Positions 1 through 5,741 of a stretch of DNA of 8,225 bases are shown here, in pieces (within the stretch, counting starts at the first letter, position 1; every line of letters begins with the position of its first letter). The DNA is taken from NCBI GenBank assembly GCA_016928755.1, contig JAFGKB010000249.1, positions 1-8,225 of the forward strand, given 5' to 3'. Under the pieces are notes generated by a model. It saw only the letters and a list, made by a program, of their open reading frames with translations, was not told the DNA's origin and did no database searches. The DNA comes from Anaerolineae bacterium (GTDB taxonomy: Bacteria; Chloroflexota; Anaerolineae; B4-G1; SLSP01). Position numbers and translations under genes: made by a program.

Positions 1-1311
1 GGCAACCTCACAGAGGAACCTATCGCGAAAGACAACGCTGAGGCATTGCGCCGGTTGGCCCCACTGGCTGACGCATTTTTATTGCATAATCGCGATATTT
101 ACGCCCGCTACGACGACTCCGTCTGGCAAGTGATTCCATTTTCCCCTCAATCCGATATTATCCAACCGGTACGCCGGGCCAGGGGATATGCCCCTTACCC
201 CATACGCCTACCCTTTAAAATGCGCCGTATTCTGGCAACGGGGCCACTTTTAAAGAATACTTTTTGCCTGACCCGCGATCATTACGCATTTTTAAGCCAG
301 CATATCGGCGACATGGAAAATCTGGACACACTAGAACACTATGAAGCAGCTCTGGAAACCTATAAACATCTGTTCCGCCTGGAACCTCAAGAGATAGTCT
401 GCGATATGCATCCCGACTATTTGACTACCGAGATTGCCATCCGTTATGCCCAGGAACAAGGCTTGCCGGCTCCCTTACAAGTACAACACCACCACGCCCA
501 TATCGCTGCGTGCCTGGCAGACAACGGCTGGCTGATAGATGCCGGCCCGGTGATCGGTGTCGCCTTAGACGGCACCGGTTATGGCCCCGATGGCGCCATC
601 TGGGGCGCGGAGTGGCTGGTAGCGGGTTACAATGGGTTTGAACGTGCCGCGCACCTGGAATACTTACCGCTGCCCGGAGGCGATGCCGCTACGCGGAACC
701 CCTGGCGGATAGCAGTGGCCTACTTGCACACACTTTTAGGCCCTGAGGCCTATCCTGTGGGTATGTTCTGTCCTGGCGAATCGGCAATGTTACGCCAACA
801 GATAGAACGGCGGATTAACACACCGGAGACATCTTCTATGGGGCGGTTATTTGATGCTGTCAGTGCGCTATTGGGTATCTGTCACCAAGCCACTTATGAG
901 GCACAGGCTGCCATTGAATTAGAACAGGCTGCTGGAATCCAGATACCAGAAGATATATCACCCTATGCTTTTGAGATAGAAGGTGACACTGTCCGGGTTG
1001 CCGTTTTGTTTGAGGCATTGCTCGCCGAGCTACGGAAAGGTACTCCAGTTGCAGAAATCTCACGACGTTTTCATGCGACAATAGCCTATATGGTTGTTAA
1101 GGTCAGCGCACAGATTCGTGACACCACCGGCCTCAATACCGTAGCTCTCAGCGGCGGAGTTTTCCAAAACCGGCTATTGCTGCAATTGAGTCTCCCCCTC
1201 CTTGAGAAAGCAGGGTTTAAAGTGTTACGTCACCGTCAAGTGCCCTGTAATGATGGCGGTGTCTCACTAGGGCAAGCCGTAATTGCCCAATCACAAGAAC
1301 CGGTTTTTTGA
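1..1311 (+). CDS. hypF: Carbamoyltransferase HypF, C-terminal part (5' end outside window)
   Basis: HypF takes the carbamoyl group of carbamoyl phosphate, adenylates it and passes it to the C-terminal cysteine of HypE, the first step in making the cyanide ligands of [NiFe]-hydrogenase. The frame is open from base 1, so 436 residues are visible of a protein that is usually about 750-780 long; the acylphosphatase, zinc-finger and most of the YrdC-like parts lie to the left. The first ~35 residues match the end of the YrdC-like domain (GNLTEEPI, then AFLLHNRDI). The Kae1-like carbamoyltransferase domain follows, with the metal-binding motif VQHHHAHIAA at nt 481-510, GVALDGTGYGPDGAIWGAE, LPGGDAATRNPWR, ALSGGVFQNRLLL and CNDGGVSLGQA near the end (nt 1246-1278). 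A TTG at 46 is an internal leucine, not the start. hypC begins 45 nt downstream, so the two probably share an operon. Confidence 0.96.
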   Translation, partial: GNLTEEPIAKDNAEALRRLAPLADAFLLHNRDIYARYDDSVWQVIPFSPQSDIIQPVRRARGYAPYPIRLPFKMRRILATGPLLKNTFCLTRDHYAFLSQHIGDMENLDTLEHYEAALETYKHLFRLEPQEIVCDMHPDYLTTEIAIRYAQEQGLPAPLQVQHHHAHIAACLADNGWLIDAGPVIGVALDGTGYGPDGAIWGAEWLVAGYNGFERAAHLEYLPLPGGDAATRNPWRIAVAYLHTLLGPEAYPVGMFCPGESAMLRQQIERRINTPETSSMGRLFDAVSALLGICHQATYEAQAAIELEQAAGIQIPEDISPYAFEIEGDTVRVAVLFEALLAELRKGTPVAEISRRFHATIAYMVVKVSAQIRDTTGLNTVALSGGVFQNRLLLQLSLPLLEKAGFKVLRHRQVPCNDGGVSLGQAVIAQSQEPVF

Positions 1312-1356
1312 GCAACTTTAGTATAATAGAACATTGTATATAGTTATGGAGGGAGT

Positions 1357-1599
1357 ATGTGTCTAGCCATTCCAACACAGATTAAATCAATCGGCCAGGA
1401 TCAGATTGCAACCGTGGTCTTAGGCGGCGTTGAACGTAAGATAAGCCTGATTATGACCCCAGAGGCACAAATTGGGGATTATGTTCTTATTCATACTGGC
1501 TATGCAATTGCATTGATGGACCCAGAAGAAGCAGCCGCGTCACTGGCTGCATTTGCTGAGTTAGCAGAAATCCAAGAAGAGCTAGGATTCTCAGGATAA
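1357..1599 (+). CDS. hypC: Hydrogenase maturation chaperone HypC
   Basis: This is a small (80 aa) HypC/HybG/HupF chaperone that works with HypD to build the Fe(CN)2CO unit and then delivers it to the precursor of the hydrogenase large subunit. The N-terminus MCLAIP is the family signature: Cys2, exposed after removal of Met1, is the essential iron- and HypD-contacting residue. The rest (V-x-L-GGVERKISL, GDYVLIHTGYAI, then an acidic helix DPEEAAASL) has the usual OB-fold pattern and length. The ATG is fixed by Cys2 and by a strong Shine-Dalgarno GGAGGG at 1348-1353. The gap to hypD is 15 nt, so the genes are almost certainly co-transcribed. Confidence 0.97.
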   Translation: MCLAIPTQIKSIGQDQIATVVLGGVERKISLIMTPEAQIGDYVLIHTGYAIALMDPEEAAASLAAFAELAEIQEELGFSG

Positions 1600-1614
1600 G
1601 TAAAAGGCTAAATC

Positions 1615-2742
1615 GTGAAATTTATTGACGAATTCAGAGACCCGGCGTTAGCTAAAAAGCTGGTCCAGCAAATCCGTAGTGAGGTTACAGAAGCCGAAAA
1701 ACGCACAGCCGCTCCCTTAAAACATCCTATCCAACTGATGGAATTCTGCGGTGGGCATACACACGCGATCTTCCGCTTTGGCTTGCGGGAACTGTTGAAA
1801 GGGAAAGTGGCTTTACACTCTGGGCCAGGATGTCCTGTATGCGTAACAGCCGCAAAAGACCTGGATCAGGCCATCGCATTGGCGAAAGTCCCGGATGTTA
1901 TCCTGACTACCTTTGGCGATATGGTACGGGTTCCTGGAAGCCAGGGGACATTGCAAGATGCACGGGCCGACGGGGCCGATGTCCGTATTGTTTACTCTGC
2001 CTTGGATGCCCTGACAATTGCACAGCAGAACCCGGAACGTCCCGTTATTTTTTTAGGTGTAGGTTTTGAGACCACTGCCCCCACTATCGCCGCTACCGTG
2101 ATCCAGGCAGAAGAACGTGCCCTCTCTAACTTCAGTGTTCTGAGTTTACATAAGCTCACCCCACCGGCAATGCAAGCTATTCTAAATGCGGGCGAGGTCG
2201 CCCTGGATGGCATTATCGGGCCGGGACACGTAAGCGCTGTTATAGGCAGTGAAGCCTGGGATTTTCTGCCCCAAGATTATGGGATCTCGTGTGCCGTCTC
2301 AGGTTTTGAGCCACTGGATATGCTAGGGGCGATAGCGGCATTAGTACATGCAATTATTACCGGAACACCGGCGGTGATTAATACCTATGCACGGAGTGTA
2401 CGTCCCGAAGGCAATATCATTGCTCAACAAATAATGGGACGGGTTTTTGAGATCGGAACTGCCCACTGGCGGGGATTTGGGCCGATTCCCGCCAGCGGGC
2501 TACAATTCCGGGACGCCTTTGCCCACCGTAACGCGGCAGAGCTGTTCCCGGTCGAAGTTAAAGAGAGTAAAGAGCCGCCGGGATGCCGTTGTGGTGAAGT
2601 TCTACGTGGGGTGATTTTGCCTACAGAGTGCCCACTCTTTGGCAAAGTCTGCACCCCACGGTCACCGGTAGGCCCGTGTATGGTTAGTGCCGAGGGCGCA
2701 TGTGCTGCATATTTTAAATACGGAGAAACTGATTATGAGTGA
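1615..2742 (+). CDS. hypD: Fe-S scaffold protein HypD for [NiFe]-hydrogenase maturation
   Basis: HypD is the [4Fe-4S] scaffold on which, together with HypC, iron receives its CO and two CN ligands. Length (375 aa) agrees with E. coli HypD (373 aa). Conserved motifs are all present: LMEFCGGHTHAI (Cys45), GPGCPVCVT (Cys73 and Cys76, the redox-active pair), TFGDMVRVPGS, and GVGFETTAPT. The C-terminal iron-sulfur region has seven cysteines in CRC, TECPLFGKVC and GPCMVSAEGAC spacing. The start is a GTG with AAAAGG at 1602-1607 upstream; the following residues MKFIDEFRDP match the family N-terminus, so GTG is the correct start. The gene overlaps the start of hypE by 8 nt, suggesting translational coupling. 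Confidence 0.97.
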   Translation: MKFIDEFRDPALAKKLVQQIRSEVTEAEKRTAAPLKHPIQLMEFCGGHTHAIFRFGLRELLKGKVALHSGPGCPVCVTAAKDLDQAIALAKVPDVILTTFGDMVRVPGSQGTLQDARADGADVRIVYSALDALTIAQQNPERPVIFLGVGFETTAPTIAATVIQAEERALSNFSVLSLHKLTPPAMQAILNAGEVALDGIIGPGHVSAVIGSEAWDFLPQDYGISCAVSGFEPLDMLGAIAALVHAIITGTPAVINTYARSVRPEGNIIAQQIMGRVFEIGTAHWRGFGPIPASGLQFRDAFAHRNAAELFPVEVKESKEPPGCRCGEVLRGVILPTECPLFGKVCTPRSPVGPCMVSAEGACAAYFKYGETDYE

Positions 2743-3745
2743 TCGTATTCTTCTCGCCCACGGCAGTGGTGGTGTATTGAGCCACGAGTTAATCCGGGAT
2801 GTTTTTGCCCGTCATTTCGATAACTCAATTTTAAACGCTATGAACGATGCCGCATTATTACCGGATATTGGCACCGGGCAATTAGCTTTCACCACTGATT
2901 CTTATGTGGTGCAACCGTTATTTTTCCCCGGCGGCGATATTGGCGAATTAGCTATTTGTGGCACCGTTAACGATTTAGCCGTTGCCGGCGCGCAGCCTCG
3001 CTACCTTAGTTCGGGCTTTATCCTTGAAGAGGGGCTATCCCTTGAGACTTTGGAGCGTGTTGTCTGCTCAATGGCCGAAACCGCCCACACTGCCGGTGTG
3101 CAAATTGTTACCGGTGATACCAAAGTTGTTAACCACGGGGCTGCCGACGGGCTTTTTATTAACACAGCCGGTATAGGTGTTGTTCCCCCAGGACTTAAGT
3201 TAGGCCCCCAATATCTTCAACCAGGAGACGTTATCCTTATCAATGGGACAGTTGGAGACCACGGATTAGCCGTTATGTTACAACGCGAGGGATTGGCCTT
3301 TGACTCCCCCTTGGAAAGCGATACAGCACCTCTCAATAAGTTGATTTCTACATTGTTAGAAGCTGTTCCAGGCAAAGTACACTGTATGCGAGATGCTACC
3401 CGGGGCGGATTAGCAACGGTGCTTAATGAATGGACGGCAGCCGGTATAGGCATTGAGATTGAAGAAACCCAAGTGCCGGTGAAAGAAGCCGTCAATGCAG
3501 CATGTGAGTTCCTGGGCCTAGACCCGCTGTATGCGGCTAATGAGGGAAAGGTCGTGATTGCCATAGACAGAGATGCAGCAGAGACAGCATTAGCCACTTT
3601 ACAAAGCCATCCACTGGGTACAGAGGCCGCCATTATCGGGAAAGTGACCGGGGAACATATAGGGCGGGTGGTTTTACATACGCCTTATGGAGCACGGCGA
3701 ATTATCTCGATGTTGACCGGAGCGCAATTGCCGCGTATTTGTTAA
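2735..3745 (+). CDS. hypE: Carbamoyl-dehydratase HypE
   Basis: HypE accepts the carbamoyl group from HypF on its C-terminal cysteine and dehydrates it with ATP to a thiocyanate, the donor of the cyanide ligands. It is a PurM/ThiL/SelD-fold protein of 336 residues. The sequence shows LAHGSGG near the N-terminus, the nucleotide-binding TTDSYVV at 53-59, a Gly/Asp-rich GGDIGELAICGTVNDLA segment, VTGDTKV, DATRGG at 220-225, and the invariant C-terminal PRIC (333-336) whose cysteine is the modified residue. The ATG at 2735 was chosen because MSDRILLAHGSGG is the usual N-terminus; an in-frame ATG at 2687 would lie deep inside hypD. The gene overlaps the last 8 nt of hypD. It is the last gene of the visible hyp cluster; the next gene is convergent. 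Confidence 0.97.
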   Translation: MSDRILLAHGSGGVLSHELIRDVFARHFDNSILNAMNDAALLPDIGTGQLAFTTDSYVVQPLFFPGGDIGELAICGTVNDLAVAGAQPRYLSSGFILEEGLSLETLERVVCSMAETAHTAGVQIVTGDTKVVNHGAADGLFINTAGIGVVPPGLKLGPQYLQPGDVILINGTVGDHGLAVMLQREGLAFDSPLESDTAPLNKLISTLLEAVPGKVHCMRDATRGGLATVLNEWTAAGIGIEIEETQVPVKEAVNAACEFLGLDPLYAANEGKVVIAIDRDAAETALATLQSHPLGTEAAIIGKVTGEHIGRVVLHTPYGARRIISMLTGAQLPRIC

Positions 3746-3751
3746 GGTATA

Positions 3752-3767
3752 GTTGAGAAATCTCGAC
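3752..3767 (+). terminator. Small hairpin after hypE
   Basis: GTTGAGA at 3752-3758 pairs with TCTCGAC at 3761-3767 (one G-U pair; effectively a 6-bp stem and 4-nt loop). It starts 6 nt past the hypE stop, where an operon terminator would be expected, but there is no T-tract, so it could equally be a processing or stabilising stem. Confidence 0.3.
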
Positions 3768-3789
3768 TCCACCGCTGTGCCGGACAGAA

Positions 3790-3805
3790 GACAAGTTAAC
3801 TTGTC
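3790..3805. repeat. Perfect 16-bp palindrome between convergent hypE and degV
   Basis: GACAAGTTAACTTGTC is a perfect 8+8 palindrome that abuts the last base of the degV stop codon (3806). An additional GGACA at 3782-3786 can pair alternatively with TGTCC at 3802-3806. It lies between two convergent genes and has no T-tract on either side. It may be a weak bidirectional terminator or a copy of an interspersed GGACAAGTT/AACTTGTCC-type repeat; the sequence alone does not decide. Confidence 0.5.
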
Positions 3806-4669
3806 CTACATATCTTCCGTATAACCGCACAGAGCTAGTGCCCGTGGCCCGGTGTGTACCCCCAATACAGGAGAGACAATAGTAATAAGCAGTTCCGCAG
3901 GAGCATACTCACGCTCGACTTTAGCCGCCAGATCAGAGGCTTCTTGATATGCTGCATTATGCAGCACAGCAATATGCATCTTTTTGCTGGTGTCTATACG
4001 CTTGAAAAAATCTGTGTAAAGCGCTTTTATAGCCCGCTTACGGGTACGGGAACGCTCACCGGCCTCAACCCGCCCGGTTTCGTGGTCTACATAGATTTGG
4101 GGTTTAAGGTCTAATAGAGACCCTATAAACCGGGTCGCCCCTCCAATGCGTCCCCCCTTATGCAGATATTCCAAGGTGTCTAGACTAATAATATAGACCA
4201 TACTCTTCCGGGCGTTATCGGCCGCCGTTATCATAGCCTGGGCGTCTCCACCACTCTTACGGGCGCGGGCAGCCGCTAATACCTGCCAGCCCAAGCTCAT
4301 AGAATTAGACCGGGAATCTACAACATAGACGGGAATATCCACCATTGTCGCAGCCTGTTGGGCTGACTCTACAGTACCACTCATAGCACTACTGATTGTA
4401 ATCGTGACGATTTCCTCGGCCCCCTTGGCTTTAGCCCGCTCATAAGCCGCCACGAAATCACCAGGGGTGGGTTGGGAAGATTTGGGGAATCGGGGGTCCG
4501 TCACCAATCTTTTGTAAAAATCCTCTGAGGTAATATCTACTTTCTCACGTAGTTCCTCATCTCCCCAAATAATGGATAGGGGAACGAAATCTATATCATA
4601 TTGCTCCCGAAGCGCTGCCGGAGCATCACACGTACTATCTGTAATTAATGCGATCTTATTCTTAGCCAT
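3806..4669 (-). CDS. DegV family fatty-acid-binding protein (FakB-like)
   Basis: This is a 287-residue DegV-family protein. Family members bind a single fatty acid between two alpha/beta domains; in Firmicutes the FakB proteins present it to the kinase FakA for phosphorylation and phospholipid synthesis. Visible signatures are ITDSTCD (9-15), SSQPTPGDF (64-72), SSAMSGT (93-99), VVDSRSNSMSLG, YLHKGGRIGG (168-177) and GVHTGPRA (270-277); the serine of SSAMSGT and the histidine of GVHTGPRA are the family's lipid-carboxylate contacts. The start at 4669 gives the normal N-terminus MAKNKIALITDS and has GGTGGGAG 9 nt upstream; an ATG ten codons earlier (4699) lacks a ribosome binding site. It is convergent with the hyp operon and divergent from the XRE regulator. 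No fakA is in view, so whether it serves a fatty acid kinase here is inference. Confidence 0.93.
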   Translation of the reverse strand: MAKNKIALITDSTCDAPAALREQYDIDFVPLSIIWGDEELREKVDITSEDFYKRLVTDPRFPKSSQPTPGDFVAAYERAKAKGAEEIVTITISSAMSGTVESAQQAATMVDIPVYVVDSRSNSMSLGWQVLAAARARKSGGDAQAMITAADNARKSMVYIISLDTLEYLHKGGRIGGATRFIGSLLDLKPQIYVDHETGRVEAGERSRTRKRAIKALYTDFFKRIDTSKKMHIAVLHNAAYQEASDLAAKVEREYAPAELLITIVSPVLGVHTGPRALALCGYTEDM

Positions 4670-4702
4670 CTCTATACACTCCCACCTATGAATACACATT
4701 GA

Positions 4703-4732
4703 ATAATAATTACTTAGTGTAAGACTCTACAA
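4703..4732 (-). promoter_or_regulatory. Candidate degV promoter
   Basis: On the minus strand TTGTAG (4732-4727) and TATTAT (4708-4703) are separated by 18 nt, placing the start about 27 nt upstream of the degV ATG at 4669. The match is moderate and other weak combinations exist nearby (for example TTGAGG-17-TAAAGA further upstream), so this is only the best-placed candidate. Confidence 0.4.
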
Positions 4733-4753
4733 GCTGTTAACAAGTCTTTACAC
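4717..4753. promoter_or_regulatory. Inverted repeat overlapping the degV -35 region, possible operator
   Basis: GTGTAAGACT (4717-4726) is the inverse of AGTCTTTACAC (4743-4753) except for one extra base. The 16-nt spacer contains the perfect 8-bp palindrome TGTTAACA (4735-4742). The whole element covers the proposed -35 box of degV, a typical position for a repressor site. The binding protein is unknown; the divergently encoded XRE regulator is one candidate. Confidence 0.4.
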
Positions 4754-4787
4754 GGACTATAAGTATACCTCAAAAATGTATATACTG

Positions 4788-4809
4788 TAGGCAACACCCC
4801 ATGTGCCTA
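4788..4809. other. Inverted repeat in the degV-XRE intergenic region
   Basis: TAGGCA (4788-4793) and TGCCTA (4804-4809) form a 6-bp perfect stem around a 10-nt loop. It lies about 36 nt upstream of the -35 box of the XRE promoter. It could be an activator or repressor site; it has no T-tract and is a poor terminator. Confidence 0.3.
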
Positions 4810-4844
4810 AATGATATGTAGGTCTGATTCATAAAAAATAAGGA

Positions 4845-4873
4845 TTGACGAACGTTAAGCATCTGACTATAAT
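4845..4873 (+). promoter_or_regulatory. Sigma70-type promoter of the XRE-alphaCTD gene
   Basis: TTGACG (4845-4850), a 17-nt spacer and a perfect TATAAT (4868-4873) make one of the two best promoters in the window. The expected start, 6-7 nt past the -10 box, falls on or next to the A of the ATG at 4880, so the transcript should carry no leader. The spacer begins with GAACGTTAAG, which resembles the palindromes found around the next promoter and may be an autoregulatory site. Confidence 0.85.
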
Positions 4874-4879
4874 TTGATT

Positions 4880-5320
4880 ATGAGCACAAAGCGACATGCG
4901 GAGTACAAATGGGACGCCAAGAGTATCCGGGCACTGCGCCAGTATATGAGCTTATCACAACAGCAGATGTCCGAAAGACTCGGTATACGACAGCAAACAG
5001 TAAGTGAATGGGAAACAGGGATGTATGAGCCACGCGGCGGGATGTGTACATTACTCACAATGGTTGCAGAACGGGCGGGGTTTAAGCCGACTTACTTATC
5101 CGAAAGCGAAGCACCTAATTGGCATGCGCACCCCTTATATCAATTGAACCTGAAACCAAGGGCTTTAAAGGCCCTCCGGCAGGCCGGGATAGAAACTGTA
5201 AGTCAGGCACTTGAACAACTTGCCAAAGGGGAAGACACGCTACTAGACATACCAGATTTTGGTCAACGCTCATTGGAAAAACTCAAACAAGCATTGCGAA
5301 AACACGGCTTAATTTACTAA
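4880..5320 (+). CDS. XRE helix-turn-helix regulator fused to an RNA polymerase alphaCTD-like domain
   Basis: This is a 146-residue two-domain DNA-binding protein. Residues ~14-68 form an XRE/Cro-type HTH (SIRALRQYMSLSQQQMSERL, then GIRQQTVSEWETG with the recognition helix near 38-45). Residues ~86-145 look like the C-terminal domain of the RNA polymerase alpha subunit, a helix-hairpin-helix fold: LKALRQAGIETV, then IPDFGQRSLEKLKQAL and HGL at the end. In a hand alignment to E. coli alpha, DNA contact R265 corresponds to R94, G296 to G128, K298 to R130 and S299 to S131; N268 is replaced by K97. The ATG at 4880 was chosen because the -10 box ends at 4873; the in-frame TTG at 4874 would lie upstream of the transcription start. 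There is no Shine-Dalgarno, which fits leaderless translation. Likely a transcription regulator; targets unknown, with itself and the downstream 60-aa gene as the natural candidates. Confidence 0.88.
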   Translation: MSTKRHAEYKWDAKSIRALRQYMSLSQQQMSERLGIRQQTVSEWETGMYEPRGGMCTLLTMVAERAGFKPTYLSESEAPNWHAHPLYQLNLKPRALKALRQAGIETVSQALEQLAKGEDTLLDIPDFGQRSLEKLKQALRKHGLIY

Positions 5321-5359
5321 TGAAATACATTGTGTCCTCTGTTTTCCTCGTTTTTGATC

Positions 5360-5388
5360 TTGACACAAAACACGTTTACGTGTAGAAT
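5360..5388 (+). promoter_or_regulatory. Strong sigma70-type promoter of the 60-aa ORF
   Basis: TTGACA (5360-5365, consensus), a 17-nt spacer and TAGAAT (5383-5388) precede the 60-aa gene by about 100 nt. The start is expected near 5394-5396, inside the hairpin at 5389-5415. It begins 40 nt after the XRE stop, so the small gene has its own transcription unit. Confidence 0.82.
5370..5383. promoter_or_regulatory. Palindromic operator candidate in the promoter spacer
   Basis: ACACGT-TT-ACGTGT is a perfect inverted repeat with 6-bp arms that fills most of the spacer and touches the first base of the -10 box. Protein binding here would block RNA polymerase. The adjacent XRE regulator is the obvious candidate binder, but that is inference from position. 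Confidence 0.5.
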
Positions 5389-5415
5389 AAGAGAACCCCA
5401 TAACGGGGTTTTCTT
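5389..5415 (+). terminator. Hairpin: terminator of the XRE gene and/or 5'-end stem of the next mRNA
   Basis: AAGAGAACCCC (5389-5399) pairs with GGGGTTTTCTT (5405-5415) through 11 bp with one G-U, closed by loop ATAAC. The core AACCCC/GGGGTT followed by TTCTTATA resembles a rho-independent terminator for the XRE transcript. The promoter at 5360-5388 should start transcription inside its left arm, so the same sequence would also form a 5'-terminal stem-loop on the mRNA of the 60-aa gene. Confidence 0.6.
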
Positions 5416-5427
5416 ATAGAGAATATT

Positions 5428-5438
5428 ACACGTTAACG
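5428..5438. promoter_or_regulatory. Second copy of the ACACGTT(A/T)ACG motif
   Basis: ACACGTTAACG, containing the perfect palindrome CGTTAACG (5431-5438), lies about 35 nt downstream of the expected start. It repeats ten of eleven bases of the motif in the promoter spacer at 5370-5380. Two similar sites bracketing a start point suggest a paired operator for cooperative binding; no protein evidence is available. Confidence 0.35.
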
Positions 5439-5486
5439 ATTAAGATGACAGAATAGACAAAAAAAATCTCATAAAGGAGGGAAAAA

Positions 5487-5669
5487 ATGGGGACCTATGG
5501 CCTGGAAGGTGTGCTTCGCGCATGGGATATGGGCAAGATCACCACAGAACAAGCAATCGGACAAATCCTCTTAATCATGACCGAGTTCCACAAACGCATC
5601 AGCGCGCTAGAACGCAACAGAAACAAAAACCACAATAACGCCGCACAAGAACCAAAATTACAAGCATAA
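5487..5669 (+). CDS. Small protein of unknown function (60 aa)
   Basis: I do not recognise this family. It encodes 60 residues: a conserved-looking N-terminal part MGTYGLEGVLRAWDMG, then a predicted amphipathic helix from about residue 18 to 43 (ITTEQAIGQILLI, then FHKRISALERN), then an Asn/Lys/Gln-rich polar tail from ~44 to 60. The G-x-I-T-x-E-x-A pattern followed by an L-rich helix faintly recalls SHOCT-type small domains, but too weakly to assign. There is no signal peptide or convincing membrane segment. That it is a real gene is supported by an almost perfect Shine-Dalgarno AAAGGAGGG (5473-5481), 5 nt before the ATG, and by its own strong promoter. It follows the XRE-alphaCTD gene by 166 nt. 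The stop codon lies within the first unit of a 12-bp tandem repeat, so the tail may have been altered by repeat growth. Confidence 0.72.
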   Translation: MGTYGLEGVLRAWDMGKITTEQAIGQILLIMTEFHKRISALERNRNKNHNNAAQEPKLQA

Positions 5670-5741
5670 CTACGAACATAACTACAAACATAACTACAAA
5701 CATAACTACAAACATAACTACAAACATAACTACAAACATAA
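5665..5741 (+). repeat. 12-bp tandem repeat, six units plus a partial one
   Basis: The unit CATAACTACAAA occurs six times in direct head-to-tail order from 5665 to 5736 (the first unit has one A-to-G change), followed by a partial CATAA. The array contains the stop codon of the 60-aa ORF. In that frame every unit carries TAA; in the two other forward frames it is open and would encode HNYK or ITTN repeats. There are no unique spacers, so it is not CRISPR. Confidence 0.97.

Noticed and set aside
46..1311. TTG at 46 as the start of the first gene
   Set aside because: The frame is open to base 1 and the residues before 46 (GNLTEEPIAKDNAEA) match internal HypF sequence, so the true start is outside the window.
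1322..1327. TATAAT upstream of hypC as an internal promoter
   Set aside because: No recognisable -35 box at 16-18 nt; hypC is 45 nt from hypF and likely co-transcribed.
2687..2734. Upstream in-frame ATG for hypE
   Set aside because: It would add 16 residues lying inside the hypD iron-sulfur region; MSDRILLAHGSGG from 2735 is the family N-terminus.
3217..3633. Minus-strand 138-codon ORF inside hypE
   Set aside because: Antisense shadow of hypE, which keeps all its motifs through this interval.
4670..4699. ATG at 4699 as the degV start
   Set aside because: It has no ribosome binding site and adds ten residues not seen in the family; GGTGGGAG precedes the ATG at 4669.
4874..4879. TTG start for the XRE gene
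   Set aside because: It directly follows the -10 box and lies upstream of the expected transcription start, so it would not be in the mRNA.
5665..5741. CRISPR array
   Set aside because: The repeats are 12 bp and directly abutting with no unique spacers, and no cas genes are nearby.
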